Part shown: piece after piece, positions 51,412 through 61,416 of the stretch
Layout: every line of letters starts with the position of its first letter
Numbering within the stretch: the first letter of the stretch is position 1
NCBI GenBank assembly: GCA_020635975.1
Contig: JACJYT010000002.1
Coordinates: 1 to 64,000, forward strand
Source: Chitinophagales bacterium
Lineage (GTDB): Bacteria; Bacteroidota; Bacteroidia; Chitinophagales; UBA8649
Length of the DNA stretch: 64,000 bases
Direction of reading: 5' to 3'
Translations under genes and position numbers: made by a program
Notes under the pieces: model-generated
The model's database searches: none
Told to the model about the DNA's origin: nothing
Seen by the model: the letters and a program-made list of their open reading frames with translations, nothing else

Positions 51412-54400
51412 GTGAAACATTTTTTACTTTGTTTATCCCTATTCCTTTTTGTCAGATTGGATGTTTTGGCTTCTCATTTATTGGGGGCTGATATTAATTA
51501 TGAATGTCTTGGTCCTGGTCAGTATCGGGTTACTTTACAATTGTATCGAGATTGTAATGGTATCGTGCCATCATCTTCTCAAACGCTTACTTACAGCTCT
51601 TCTACTTGTGGTGTAAGTGGTTCTATTCAATTAAGTTCATTGGGGTCACCTGTAGATATTACTCCCTTGTGTCCAAATGTGCAATCTGCGTGTGGGGGGA
51701 ATGGTAGTTATGGGGTTCAGGAATGGGTTTATCAAGGGATTTTGAATTTACCTCCAGGTTGCGGTAACGATTGGATTTTAGGCTGGAGCCAATGTTGTAG
51801 AAATGGCGCCATTAACACACTCAGTGGTCCCTCAAGTCAGGACATGTACGTAGGAGTTAATTTGGATAACACAATTACCCCTATTTGTAATTCATCACCA
51901 ACGTTTAACAATTCTCCTGGTTCAATTGTTTGTGTTAATCAACCCGTTGTATATAATCATGGTGTAAGTGATGTGGATGGCGATTCTCTTTATTTTTCTT
52001 TAGGTACATGTTATCAAGCACAAAATACTTCTGTGAACTACGGTGGTGGTTTCAATGGCACCTCTCCTCTAACCACTGCAAGTGGCGTTAGCATTAACCC
52101 AAATACAGGAGCTATTAGTTTTACTCCTACTACCCAGCAAGTTGGGGTATTGTGCGTTAATGTTAGAGAATACCGTAATGGGGTTTTAATTGGTCAGGTG
52201 AATAGAGATATGCAATTTACAGTAATTGCTTGCTCAAATGTTCCTCCCCAGGCTTCTGGAGTAGATGGAACGCCAAATACAAACCCGGTTAATTTTGAAA
52301 CTTCCATTTGTGCAAATGGTACTTTATGCTTTACTATTAATGGTTCTGACCCCAACAGCAACAATGTAACGATGAGTTGGAATAACGAAATTCCTGGTGG
52401 TGTTTTCACGGTTACGAATAACGGAACTACTGCTCCAGTTGCTCAATTTTGTTGGAATCCTGGACCAAGCGATATCGGTCAGAATGTGTTTACGGTAAAC
52501 GTGGAAGATGATGCTTGTCCGATTATTGGACAAGGTACTTACACCTATATCATTGATGTATTACCAAGTCCCAATATCTTAGATGCTGGTCCAACAGATA
52601 CTATCTGTTTTGGAGAAAGTACGGTCTTAACGGCTACATCTATTCCAGCTGCTTTGAGTTATACTTGGTCTCCTGCATCTAGCTTATCCTCTTCTACTGG
52701 AGCCTCTGTTACTGCAAGTCCTTTAAATTCTACAAATTATGTAGTTTCTGCTACTTTCCCAGATGGTTGCGATTTAACGGATGTGGTAAATGTACTTGTT
52801 GCTCAAAATCCTAGTTTGAGCGTAAGTCCGAGTAATTCTTTCAATTGTAGTGGTCAAGCAAATAACTTAGTAGCCACAGGTTTTTCAAATACTGGAGGTA
52901 GTTTGACTTATAATTGGACACCAGGGAATTTTTCTGGACCTAATTTAACAGTATCGCCTACGGTTACTTCTACTTATACGGTAACTGCTACGGATGGTAT
53001 CGGTTGTCAGACTTCGGCAACAGCAACAGTTACTATTGCTGCACCTACGGGTAATGTGTGTAATGTACTTTATGTTACCCCTACTGGCTCTCCTAATGGA
53101 ACGGGTTCTAGAACCAGTCCGATGGACTTAATTACCGCCTTAGAAGTTGGAGCTTGTAATGGAACTACGGTTAAAATGGCTGTGGGAGACTACATTACCG
53201 ATACGGTAATTAATCGTGTGACAAGTTATATCACTCTAGAAGGTGGTTTTGATCCTACACTGAATTGGGATAAAATTAGTACTGCAGGAGCAACAAGAAT
53301 TTTAAGAACGGCAACCCAATCGTACTCTTTAGTATCTAACTCTATTGTTTTAGGTTCTGGTATTATTAATGAATCGGGACCAAATCCAGAGGTGGTTGCT
53401 ATGCGAGTTAGTAACCAAACAGGTTTCCGATTCCAAGATCTTACTATAGAAACAGAATTAAATAGTCCAGGGACTACAATGGCAGGTTATCAAGGTCCAG
53501 ATATTATTGGAGTAAGATTAAATAGTTGCGATAATTACAATATTGTAAGAACAAGAATTATTGCAGATAATGGTGGTGCAGGGGCAAATCAAATATGGTC
53601 TATTTTAGCCACTTCAGGTGGGGATTCAAGAGCCTTAGAAATTAATACTAATGGTGCTGGTGGCAATATTATTAACTCTTCAATTTTAGCAGGAACTGCT
53701 GGAGCAGGAGGAACAGGAACACCGAATGGTGCCAATGGAGTAGCCAATAACATTACCCTTACAGGTACCGCCCTTAGTACCAACAACAATAATTTCAACT
53801 TAACGGCCCAGCCTGTCATACGAATGAATGATATCGCTTGTACCGAAACCTTGATAGACTTTAGTCAAACTAGTTCTGGTGCTTGGACCTTTGGTACTGG
53901 TAGTGCGCCAGCAAGTGCAAATGGTGCTTTAGTAACTACCCAATATAGTAGCTTGGGAAGAAAGAATATTAATTATGGAGCCAATGTCTACACTGGCTTC
54001 GCTAATATCTTATTAGATGCTCAAGTACTACCTGCATTTACCCTTTCTGCACCATTTATCCAAGGACAATATAGAGTTTGTGCAGGATCTAATGTAGATT
54101 TTAGTGCTACTAATGGCGGTGTTGGTTATACCTACCACTGGGATATGGATGGAGGAGCTAGCCCGAATAACTACGACGGTACAGGACCTAACTTCCAAAA
54201 TATAAATGGAGTAACCTTCCCTACCTCTGGTATTTATTCTATCATGTTGCAATTTGAAACAAATTGCTGTGGATTATCGATACCGACATTCATAGATTTG
54301 TATGTGGAAGAAGCACCAGATGTAGTAGCTACACCAAGTGATGCGGTACTTTGCTATGGAAGTAGTGTTCCAATAAATATTAATGTTGAGGATAATATTG

Positions 54401-57213
54401 GTTTCGGACAAGCCTCTTGGAGTCCAGCAGCAGGACTAGACGATATCAATGGCTTTAATGTAAACGCTCTACCAGGTGATACTACCTTGTATGTCGTAAC
54501 AGTAACCGATTCAACAGGATTATGTTCAGATATCAATGAAGTATTGATTTCTGTAGTTAATTTAGAATTAAGTACAAGCGTAACCAATACGACTTGTGGT
54601 CCAGATGGAACAGCTACGGTAGTGGTAAGTGGTGGTAGTGGAAATTATGCTTACCAATGGGATGACCCTTCTGCACAAACCACAGCTACAGCAAGTAATC
54701 TAGCCGTTGGGGTGTATAATGTTTATGTAACAGATATCGACTTAGGTTGTATAGATAGTGCTTCTGTAGTAATCAATCCTGGTCCTGGTACCCTAGTGGG
54801 CTTCCTTAGCAATGTTGTACCAGTTTCTTGTTTAGGAAATGCAGATGGAACTGCTACAGTTAGTATAGTGGGAGGACAAGCGCCTTTTGATTATATTTGG
54901 TCGCCAGCAGGTGGTTCTAGTTTAGGTACAACAAGTACTTCAAATACATCAAGCTTATTGCCAGGAGGAAATTATGAGGTGTTTATTAGTGATGCAAATG
55001 AATGCGAATACACCGTAAATGCTTTTATACCTGAACCTGACTCATTAATCCTAGAAGTAGATACTTTAATTAATCCTACTTGTGTTGGGGCAACAAATGG
55101 TTCTATTACTTTGTTTGCAGATGGAGGCAATGCTCCTTTAATAGTTGTTTGGGATGATCCTGCAAATCAAGTAGGTATTACAGCAAGTAATCTTGGAGTA
55201 GGAACCTATTGTGCTGTGGTAACAGACGATAATGGATGTTCTGATTCTATGTGCTTTACACTTACTGCACCTTTATTAACTACCATCGTGGATACTACAG
55301 TTTGCTATGGCACTATTTATACTTATCCGAATGGCGCGAGTAGCTCTGCAGTAGCAAATAATACTCAAATAGATACTTTAATAACGGCGATCGGTTGCGA
55401 CAGTATAGTAACTACCAATTTAACGGTTGTGCCAGAAAAATTAAGCACTATCGATACCACTATCTGTATAGGTCAGAGTATCGTTGTAGGAGGAACTAGC
55501 TTCTCTAGTACTTTGATTGGTGGTGTTGTGGTAATACCAAATAATGGACCTCAAAATTGTGACTCGACGGTTACTATTAATTTGATTGTACAAGATTTTG
55601 TAGTGGAAAATTTGGATACTACCTTATGTCAAGGCCAAACGTTGAGTGTTAACGGTGTAACGTATACGGATGCAGGTTTCTATCAAGACACGGCTTTCTA
55701 CAGTGTGACAGGTTGTGATAGTATCCAGTATGTGATCAACTTAGCTATTGATAGTTTTGTGGTAGAAAATATTGATACCACATTGTGTCAAGGCCAAACA
55801 TTGAGTGTTAACGGCGTTACCTACACGGATGCGGGCTTCTATCAAGATACCGCTTTTTATAGTGCGAGTGGTTGCGATAGTATTCAATATGTGATCAACT
55901 TAGCTATAGATAGTTTTGTTGTTGAGAATATCGATACCACATTGTGTCAAGGACAAACATTGAGTGTTAATGGAGTAACTTACACGAATGCGGGCTTCTA
56001 TCAAGATACCGCTTTCTATAGTGTGAGTGGTTGCGATAGTATTCAATATGTGATTAATCTTGCTATAGATAGTTTCATCATAGAGAATATTGATACTACT
56101 ATATGTCAAGGACAAACATTGAGTGTTAATGGCGTGACCTATACGAATGCGGGCTTCTATCAAGATACCGCTTTCTATAGTGTGAGTGGTTGCGATAGTA
56201 TTCAATATGTGATTAATCTTGCTATAGATAGTTTCATCATAGAGAATATTGATACTACTATATGTCAAGGACAAACATTGAGTGTTAATGGTGTGACTTA
56301 TACTGATGCAGGCTTCTATCAAGATACCGCCTTCTATAGTGAGAGTGGTTGCGATAGTATTCAATATGTGATTAATCTAGCTATAGATAGTTTTGAGGTA
56401 GTGAACATAGATACTATTCTTTGCTTTGGAGAAAGCTTAACGGTTAATGGTGTGGTATACTCTGCTAGCGGTTTCTATCAGGATACTTTAAAATACCCGG
56501 TTAGTGCTTGCGATCAAATTCAATACAATATAGACTTATTGATTTTAGATGAAAAATTAGGTCTAGTAGATACAGCAATTTGTGATGGGGAATCTATATT
56601 TGTTAATGGAAATGAATACAATAGCCCTACTCAAGGAGCCATTGAGGTTTTTGTTGTAGGTCCTCAACAGTGTGATTCAACGGTAACTATCAATTTAGAA
56701 ATTTTAGCTCTTCCAACTTTAAGTGCAAATGCTAATCCAGATACCATATATCTCGGAGGAAACTCGGAACTAGTAGCTCAAGGAACGGGCAGTTTTGAAT
56801 GGGATGCTTTTGTAGACGATTCTGTATACATTGTGAATCCATTAGAAACTACTAGTTATTCTGTTTTATTGACAGATTCTAATGGTTGTGTAAGCGAAAC
56901 ATCGGTAACGGTATTTGTTATCGGAGTAACAGCAGAGCAAATTATTATTCCAGATGCCTTTACTCCAAATGGAGATGGTTTGAATGATGTATTTAGAGTA
57001 GTAACGGAGGAATATTTCGAAGATATTGAAATGATAATTTACAATAGATGGGGAGATATTCTACATAGAGAAAACGGCCCAAGTAACCATGGTTGGGACG
57101 GAACATATAAAGGGGAATTGCAGGCAAATGACTCTTATATTTATGTAGTTCGAGTACTTACACTAGATGGTAATGAATTTTATTTATCAGGCAATGTCGC
57201 CTTATTTAAATAA
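51412..57213 (+). CDS. Giant secreted protein with T9SS type B (gliding-motility C-terminal) domain
   Basis: A protein of about 1,933 residues with a signal peptide (KHFLLCLSLFLFVRLDVLAS). GTG 51412 is taken as the start; TTG 51406, two codons upstream, is possible. The N-terminal region (SHLLGADINYECLGPGQYRV) is typical of large gliding-related surface proteins. Later parts include PKD-like modules, SprB-type repeats (TTCGPDGTATVVVSGGSGNY near 1060), five 53-residue repeats and a CHU_C/gliding C-terminal domain (IIIPDAFTPNGDGLNDVF to SGNVALFK). Type B signals direct proteins to the cell surface via T9SS, often with PorP/SprF partners, none of which is seen here. Likely an adhesin or mucin-like surface layer protein. 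Confidence 0.92.
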   Translation: MKHFLLCLSLFLFVRLDVLASHLLGADINYECLGPGQYRVTLQLYRDCNGIVPSSSQTLTYSSSTCGVSGSIQLSSLGSPVDITPLCPNVQSACGGNGSYGVQEWVYQGILNLPPGCGNDWILGWSQCCRNGAINTLSGPSSQDMYVGVNLDNTITPICNSSPTFNNSPGSIVCVNQPVVYNHGVSDVDGDSLYFSLGTCYQAQNTSVNYGGGFNGTSPLTTASGVSINPNTGAISFTPTTQQVGVLCVNVREYRNGVLIGQVNRDMQFTVIACSNVPPQASGVDGTPNTNPVNFETSICANGTLCFTINGSDPNSNNVTMSWNNEIPGGVFTVTNNGTTAPVAQFCWNPGPSDIGQNVFTVNVEDDACPIIGQGTYTYIIDVLPSPNILDAGPTDTICFGESTVLTATSIPAALSYTWSPASSLSSSTGASVTASPLNSTNYVVSATFPDGCDLTDVVNVLVAQNPSLSVSPSNSFNCSGQANNLVATGFSNTGGSLTYNWTPGNFSGPNLTVSPTVTSTYTVTATDGIGCQTSATATVTIAAPTGNVCNVLYVTPTGSPNGTGSRTSPMDLITALEVGACNGTTVKMAVGDYITDTVINRVTSYITLEGGFDPTLNWDKISTAGATRILRTATQSYSLVSNSIVLGSGIINESGPNPEVVAMRVSNQTGFRFQDLTIETELNSPGTTMAGYQGPDIIGVRLNSCDNYNIVRTRIIADNGGAGANQIWSILATSGGDSRALEINTNGAGGNIINSSILAGTAGAGGTGTPNGANGVANNITLTGTALSTNNNNFNLTAQPVIRMNDIACTETLIDFSQTSSGAWTFGTGSAPASANGALVTTQYSSLGRKNINYGANVYTGFANILLDAQVLPAFTLSAPFIQGQYRVCAGSNVDFSATNGGVGYTYHWDMDGGASPNNYDGTGPNFQNINGVTFPTSGIYSIMLQFETNCCGLSIPTFIDLYVEEAPDVVATPSDAVLCYGSSVPININVEDNIGFGQASWSPAAGLDDINGFNVNALPGDTTLYVVTVTDSTGLCSDINEVLISVVNLELSTSVTNTTCGPDGTATVVVSGGSGNYAYQWDDPSAQTTATASNLAVGVYNVYVTDIDLGCIDSASVVINPGPGTLVGFLSNVVPVSCLGNADGTATVSIVGGQAPFDYIWSPAGGSSLGTTSTSNTSSLLPGGNYEVFISDANECEYTVNAFIPEPDSLILEVDTLINPTCVGATNGSITLFADGGNAPLIVVWDDPANQVGITASNLGVGTYCAVVTDDNGCSDSMCFTLTAPLLTTIVDTTVCYGTIYTYPNGASSSAVANNTQIDTLITAIGCDSIVTTNLTVVPEKLSTIDTTICIGQSIVVGGTSFSSTLIGGVVVIPNNGPQNCDSTVTINLIVQDFVVENLDTTLCQGQTLSVNGVTYTDAGFYQDTAFYSVTGCDSIQYVINLAIDSFVVENIDTTLCQGQTLSVNGVTYTDAGFYQDTAFYSASGCDSIQYVINLAIDSFVVENIDTTLCQGQTLSVNGVTYTNAGFYQDTAFYSVSGCDSIQYVINLAIDSFIIENIDTTICQGQTLSVNGVTYTNAGFYQDTAFYSVSGCDSIQYVINLAIDSFIIENIDTTICQGQTLSVNGVTYTDAGFYQDTAFYSESGCDSIQYVINLAIDSFEVVNIDTILCFGESLTVNGVVYSASGFYQDTLKYPVSACDQIQYNIDLLILDEKLGLVDTAICDGESIFVNGNEYNSPTQGAIEVFVVGPQQCDSTVTINLEILALPTLSANANPDTIYLGGNSELVAQGTGSFEWDAFVDDSVYIVNPLETTSYSVLLTDSNGCVSETSVTVFVIGVTAEQIIIPDAFTPNGDGLNDVFRVVTEEYFEDIEMIIYNRWGDILHRENGPSNHGWDGTYKGELQANDSYIYVVRVLTLDGNEFYLSGNVALFK
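55593..56387 (+). repeat. Five 159-bp tandem coding repeats
   Basis: The sequence CAAGGnCAAAC recurs at 55630, 55789, 55948, 56107 and 56266, an exact 159-bp period (53 residues; key words CQGQTLSVNGVTYT, AGFYQDTAFYS, GCDSIQYVINLAIDSF). Units 4 and 5 are nearly identical in DNA. A diverged sixth unit follows (VNIDTILCFGESLTVNGVVY). Confidence 0.9.
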
Positions 57214-57247
57214 GAAAAAAAGGGGGCTGAAAAGCCCCTTTTTTTAT
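57214..57247 (+). terminator. Rho-independent terminator of the type B protein gene
   Basis: AAAAAAAGGGGGCT, a short GAA loop, AAGCCCC and a long T-run, immediately after the stop at 57213. Confidence 0.9.
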
Positions 57248-57309
57248 TTTATTAAGTACACTTTTCGCTAAGTCAAACTCATTTTAGACGATAATGTTAG
57301 TTTTCGGCG

Positions 57310-57317
57310 TACTTTTG
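57310..57317 (+). promoter_or_regulatory. -7 promoter box of the gamma-carbonic anhydrase/idi operon
   Basis: TACTTTTG fits TAnnTTTG, 25 bases before the ATG at 57343. Confidence 0.55.
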
Positions 57318-57342
57318 TAATGCTTAATACTTAAAGTATCCC

Positions 57343-57864
57343 ATGGCGTTAATTAAAAGTTTAAGAGGAAAGGTGCCTCAATTCGGAGAAGCATGTTGGT
57401 TAGCTGAAACAGCTACTATAATTGGAGATGTTCAAATGGGAGCTTCTTGTAGCATTTGGTTTAACGCGGTATTAAGAGGAGATGTAAATCAAATTGTTTT
57501 AGGAGATAAAGTCAATATTCAAGATAATGCCATGGTACATTGCACTTATGAAAAAGCGGCTACCACTATTGGAAACGAAGTGAGTGTTGGACATAATGCA
57601 ATAGTTCATGGATGTACAATTGAAGATCATGTTCTAATAGGAATGGGAGCTATTGTAATGGATCATGCAGTAATAGGGCGAGGAGCTATTATTGCTGCTG
57701 GAGCGGTAGTTAGAGAAAACGAACAAGTTCCTCCCTTTACCTTATGGGCTGGAATTCCTGCGAAATTAGTGAAACATTTGGATCCCGAAAAAAGCCTAGC
57801 GCAATTAGATAAATTGGCAAATAACTATATCATGTATGCCTCATGGTATCAAGAGGAAAAATAA
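57343..57864 (+). CDS. Gamma-carbonic anhydrase family hexapeptide-repeat protein
   Basis: A 173-residue left-handed beta-helix protein. It contains VLRGDVNQIVLGDKVNIQDNAMVHC near residue 44 and VSVGHNAIVHGCTIEDHVLIGMGAIV near 85, placing the zinc-ligand histidines of gamma-class enzymes (VHC and GHNAIVHG) in order. The family includes active Cam-type anhydrases and YrdA/PaaY-like proteins; activity cannot be read from the sequence. It begins an operon with idi. Confidence 0.9.
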   Translation: MALIKSLRGKVPQFGEACWLAETATIIGDVQMGASCSIWFNAVLRGDVNQIVLGDKVNIQDNAMVHCTYEKAATTIGNEVSVGHNAIVHGCTIEDHVLIGMGAIVMDHAVIGRGAIIAAGAVVRENEQVPPFTLWAGIPAKLVKHLDPEKSLAQLDKLANNYIMYASWYQEEK

Positions 57865-57869
57865 GAGAA

Positions 57870-58388
57870 ATGGAAGAACAAGTTATATTGGTGGATGCGA
57901 AAGATGAGAAGCTTGCTTTAATGGGTAAGACAGAAGCTCACGAGAAGGGACTCTTGCATAGAGCAATAAGCATAGTATTGTTTAATGAATCGAAAGAAAT
58001 ATTATTGCAGCAAAGAGCAGATTCTAAATATCATTGGGCTGGTATTTGGAGTAATACGGTTTGTACCCATCCTAGAGATGGAGAATCTTATTTAGAAGCT
58101 GCAGAAAGAAGATTGGAAGAGGAATTAGGAATTTCGACCGAACTTAGAGATGTTTTTAATTTTATTTACAAAGCTAAGGACGAAGAGAGTGGCCTAACTG
58201 AACATGAGTTAGATCATGTTTTTGTTGGAGAATTTAATGGAGAAATACCTTTCAATGAGGAGGAAGTTAAAGCGGTGAGATGGATAAGCTCAGAAGATTT
58301 ATTTAAAGAGATTGAAGCAAAGCCCGAAAATTTTTCCTTCTGGTTTAAGATTATCCTAAAAGAATTTCAAACAAGAAATTTGCTTTAA
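57870..58388 (+). CDS. idi: Isopentenyl-diphosphate delta-isomerase, type 1
   Basis: From the ATG at 57870 the protein has 172 residues (MEEQVILVDAKDEKLALMGK). It has the IDI-1 active-site sequence HWAGIWSNTVCTHPRDGES with the catalytic cysteine near residue 60, the Nudix helix EAAERRLEEELGIS, and the catalytic glutamate region TEHELDHVFVGEF. The enzyme interconverts IPP and DMAPP for isoprenoid synthesis. A start nine codons upstream would overlap the preceding gene and adds non-conserved sequence. The last 4 bp overlap the convergent trkH gene. Confidence 0.93.
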   Translation: MEEQVILVDAKDEKLALMGKTEAHEKGLLHRAISIVLFNESKEILLQQRADSKYHWAGIWSNTVCTHPRDGESYLEAAERRLEEELGISTELRDVFNFIYKAKDEESGLTEHELDHVFVGEFNGEIPFNEEEVKAVRWISSEDLFKEIEAKPENFSFWFKIILKEFQTRNLL

Positions 58389-59854
58389 TTTCTTTTCCAA
58401 AAGAAGGGAGTAAATAGTATAAGTACGGTAAAGATTTCTAGACGACCAATCAACATTAGGAAGGATAGGAAAATTTTTCCGAAAAAGGTGATGTGCCCAA
58501 AGTTGCAAACCGGACAAACGCTTCCAATCGATGGACCTACATTGCCTAAGCTTGTAGCTGCTGCTCCAATGGCCGATTCAAAATCTAAGCCCGTAAAAGC
58601 CATTACCATAGAGCCAAAGCCAAAGATTAGTAGGTAGATAATGATAAAAGCCATTACGTTAAAGGTAATTCTACCATGCACTGAGCTATCATTATAGCGC
58701 ACAGGAATAATTCCTGAAGGATGTAACAAGCGTTTAAACTCTAACCAACTATTTTTAAAAATAACGAGGTGTCTTACTATTTTAATGCCACCCGCCGTAG
58801 AACCAGCACTTCCGCCTAAAAATAAAAGGAAGAAAAAGATTACTTTAAGTATAAATGCGCCACTTACATTGGTTAAGTCTGCACTAACAAAGCCTGTAGT
58901 AGTAATGAAGGAAATAACTTGAAATAAGCTATTTCTGAAGGCTAGTTCTAAGCCCCATCCACTTGTTCCATTTTGCATTAACACAAGAGTAACGAGTAGG
59001 GTAGTAAAGAGAGTAACACCTAAATAAAACCTAAACTCTTCGTTCTTGTATATTTTGTCGAGTTTGCCTTTAATTCCCCAATAGGTTAGGGCAAAATTGA
59101 TGCCCGACATGAACATAAAAAAGATAATGATGTAATGAATCCAAGGACTGTCGAAGGCAGCAATACTATCGTTTTTAGTAGAAAATCCACCGGTAGAAAT
59201 AGTCGACATGCTATGGTTAAAGGCATCAAACCAAGTCATTCCAGCCAGCCATAGAAAGATGGTTTCTACAAAAGTTAATCCGACATAAATAAACCAAAGG
59301 CGCTTAGCTGTATCTGTAATTCTAGGGTGAAGCTTGTCGGTGGTAACGCCAGGTGCTTCTGCCGAAAAGAGCTGCATACCGCCAATGCCTAAAATTGGTA
59401 AGATAGCAACGGTTAATACAATAATACCCATGCCACCAATCCAATGGGTCATACTTCTCCAAGTAAGAATAGACGGCGAAACGGCCTCAATATCGCTCAA
59501 AACTGAAGCTCCAGTTGTGGTATATCCTGAAATGGTTTCAAATAAGGCACCTGCAAAGGAAGGGATAGTGCCACTTAAAATATAGGGTAAACAACCACTT
59601 AAGCTCAACCAAATCCATCCTAATCCAACAATTAAGTAACCTTCTCTCTTACCAATGGTTTTATTATGGTCTTTGGTGAAAAAGAAGAAAAATGATCCAA
59701 GAACCATGCTGGCAAAACCAGACACCAACAGGGCTTTCCAACCGTGTTCGTCGGAGGCAAGGATGCCAGGAATTATAGCAAGTAACATAAAGACCCCGTT
59801 TAATCCCAGTAGGGCTCCCCAAAAACTTACGATTACTTTCCAATTGGTTTTCAT
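58385..59854 (-). CDS. trkH: Trk-type potassium uptake protein, membrane subunit TrkH
   Basis: A 489-residue membrane protein with four pore-loop repeats, each with a selectivity-filter glycine: GYTTTGASVLSDIE near 110, STISTGGFSTKNDS near 217, TTTGFVSADLT near 313 and SLGNVGPSIG near 430. Together with the adjacent TrkA it takes up K+ across the inner membrane. It lies 1 bp downstream of trkA in the same orientation, so the two are an operon. Confidence 0.95.
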   Translation of the reverse strand: MKTNWKVIVSFWGALLGLNGVFMLLAIIPGILASDEHGWKALLVSGFASMVLGSFFFFFTKDHNKTIGKREGYLIVGLGWIWLSLSGCLPYILSGTIPSFAGALFETISGYTTTGASVLSDIEAVSPSILTWRSMTHWIGGMGIIVLTVAILPILGIGGMQLFSAEAPGVTTDKLHPRITDTAKRLWFIYVGLTFVETIFLWLAGMTWFDAFNHSMSTISTGGFSTKNDSIAAFDSPWIHYIIIFFMFMSGINFALTYWGIKGKLDKIYKNEEFRFYLGVTLFTTLLVTLVLMQNGTSGWGLELAFRNSLFQVISFITTTGFVSADLTNVSGAFILKVIFFFLLFLGGSAGSTAGGIKIVRHLVIFKNSWLEFKRLLHPSGIIPVRYNDSSVHGRITFNVMAFIIIYLLIFGFGSMVMAFTGLDFESAIGAAATSLGNVGPSIGSVCPVCNFGHITFFGKIFLSFLMLIGRLEIFTVLILFTPFFWKRN

Positions 59855-59855
59855 G

Positions 59856-61196
59856 CTATTTGAAATATTCTTCTACTTTCTGGATACATTCTTTCATGGC
59901 AAAAACAACTACATGATCGTCTTCTTCTATTTGGAAATCTCCGAGAGTAATCATCGGATTACCATTACGAATTACACCACCTATAATGCCGCCTTTAGGA
60001 AAGCCCAAATCGCGAATAGGTTTTCTGATAACCTTAGATTTGCTGTTGACCTTGAATTCTAATACCTCGGCATCCACCCCATGTATATTGGTAAGGGAAA
60101 GAACATCCCCTTTACGAATATGTCGGAAAATGTTAGAAGCCGCGATCAGCTTTTTGTTAATCATGGTGTCAATACCTACCATATGAGAAAGCTGTATATA
60201 GTCTACATTTTCTACCAAGGCAATAGTTTTTCTTACTCCGTAAGCTTTAGCTACAAGGCAGGCCATAATATTCGTTGAAGAACTTCCAGTTACAGCAATA
60301 AAAGTTCCTGTTTCATCAATGTTTTCTTCCTTAAGAAGCTCAACATCTCTACCATCTCCATGAATAACTAACACATTTTGTAGTCGATCCGTAATGTCGA
60401 AAGCTTTTTTTGGATCTACTTCGAAGATTTTTATGTTGTATTTATCGGCCAAAGATTCTGCTGTTTTAACGCCAACTTTACTTCCCCCAAGAATAATAAT
60501 ATTCTTGTTTTTAAGTTCAGGCATGCCGCTGAGTTGACTAATATTAGCAGTTCCCGCTTTTTTGGTGATGAAGTAAACAAAATCGCCCTCCTCAAAATAA
60601 GTCTCTCTGCGTGGAATGATGGTTGTAGCCATACGTTTAATAGCTACAGTAATAAAATCGCTATTTGGATTTAGGTGGGCGGTTTCTTGTAACTGCTTTC
60701 CTATAAGAGGAGAATTTTTTTCAAGATGAATACCTACCAATTGCAGTTTTCCTTCATCAAATTCAAAACTATCTGTAAAGGAACTCTTTACCATCAAGCG
60801 CTTTATCTCTTTCGCTGCTAGGCGTTCTGGCGAGATCATAAAGTCGATTCCTAAATCTTTTAGGTCGAGACCGCTAGTTTTATTTAGGTATTCTGCGTTA
60901 TTTATCCTAGAAACAGTCTGTTTTGCTCCCATTTTTTTCGCCATAATACAACTTGTAATATTATGAGCTTCAGTAGAAGTAACAGCAATGAAAAGAGAAG
61001 CTTTTTCTATTTTTGCTTCTTGAAGTACTAAAGGACAAGTGGCGTCTCCCTTAATGGTAAAGACATCCAGGTGATTTTCAACATATTGTAGCCTGTCGGC
61101 ATCTCGATCGATGATGATGGTATCTTGTTTCTCTTGAGCAAGTAATTTGGCTAAATGAACACCTACTTCTCCTGCTCCTGCAATAACAATTCTCAT
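59856..61196 (-). CDS. trkA: Trk-type potassium uptake regulatory subunit TrkA
   Basis: From the ATG at 61196 the protein has 446 residues. It contains two tandem RCK modules: the first Rossmann domain IVIAGAGEVGVHLAKLLAQE at the N-terminus and the second IIILGGSKVGVKTAESLADK near 222, each with a TrkA_C domain after it (about 145-215 and 370-446). It gates TrkH using NAD(H)/ATP binding. The frame extends ten codons upstream, but that stretch nears the promoter box and is not conserved in TrkA. Confidence 0.94.
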   Translation of the reverse strand: MRIVIAGAGEVGVHLAKLLAQEKQDTIIIDRDADRLQYVENHLDVFTIKGDATCPLVLQEAKIEKASLFIAVTSTEAHNITSCIMAKKMGAKQTVSRINNAEYLNKTSGLDLKDLGIDFMISPERLAAKEIKRLMVKSSFTDSFEFDEGKLQLVGIHLEKNSPLIGKQLQETAHLNPNSDFITVAIKRMATTIIPRRETYFEEGDFVYFITKKAGTANISQLSGMPELKNKNIIILGGSKVGVKTAESLADKYNIKIFEVDPKKAFDITDRLQNVLVIHGDGRDVELLKEENIDETGTFIAVTGSSSTNIMACLVAKAYGVRKTIALVENVDYIQLSHMVGIDTMINKKLIAASNIFRHIRKGDVLSLTNIHGVDAEVLEFKVNSKSKVIRKPIRDLGFPKGGIIGGVIRNGNPMITLGDFQIEEDDHVVVFAMKECIQKVEEYFK

Positions 61197-61213
61197 TAAA
61201 ATTATTTGAGTTA

Positions 61214-61221
61214 CAAATATA
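61214..61221 (-). promoter_or_regulatory. -7 promoter box of trkA-trkH
   Basis: Minus-strand TATATTTG fits TAnnTTTG, 17 bases upstream of the ATG at 61196 and overlapping the extended reading frame. Confidence 0.55.
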
Positions 61222-61256
61222 CGCAAGCAAATTTTAAAAAAATCTATTGATTTTTA

Positions 61257-61289
61257 TTGTGCGAATAATAAATTAATGTTTTATCTTTG
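61257..61289 (+). promoter_or_regulatory. Promoter of tRNA-Phe
   Basis: TTG at 61257-61259, a 22-base spacer and TATCTTTG at 61282-61289, 21 bases before the mature tRNA. Confidence 0.65.
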
Positions 61290-61310
61290 CAGTCCTTTTT
61301 AAGGAAGGCT

Positions 61311-61383
61311 GGTGCCTTAGCTCAGTTGGTAGAGCAAAGGACTGAAAATCCTTGTGTCCCTGGTTCGATTCCTGGAGGCACCA
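61311..61383 (+). tRNA. tRNA-Phe (GAA)
   Basis: A 73-nt cloverleaf: acceptor arms GGTGCCT and AGGCACC with discriminator A, D-arm GCTC..GAGC, anticodon arm GGACTGAAAATCC with anticodon GAA, and T-arm CCTGGTTCGATTCCTGG (one G-T-type variation). CCA is not encoded. A promoter precedes it and a terminator follows 4 bases later. Confidence 0.97.
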
Positions 61384-61387
61384 CGTA

Positions 61388-61416
61388 AAATCCCGAGAGA
61401 AATCTCGGGATTTTTT
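61388..61416 (+). terminator. Rho-independent terminator of tRNA-Phe
   Basis: AAATCCCGAGA, a GAAA tetraloop, TCTCGGGATTT and a T-run. The 3' part is also the start of the tandem repeat array. Confidence 0.92.

Noticed and set aside
55900..56364. 154-codon minus-strand open frame in the type B protein
   Set aside because: It is the antisense shadow of the 159-bp repeats, and the plus strand clearly encodes the T9SS protein.
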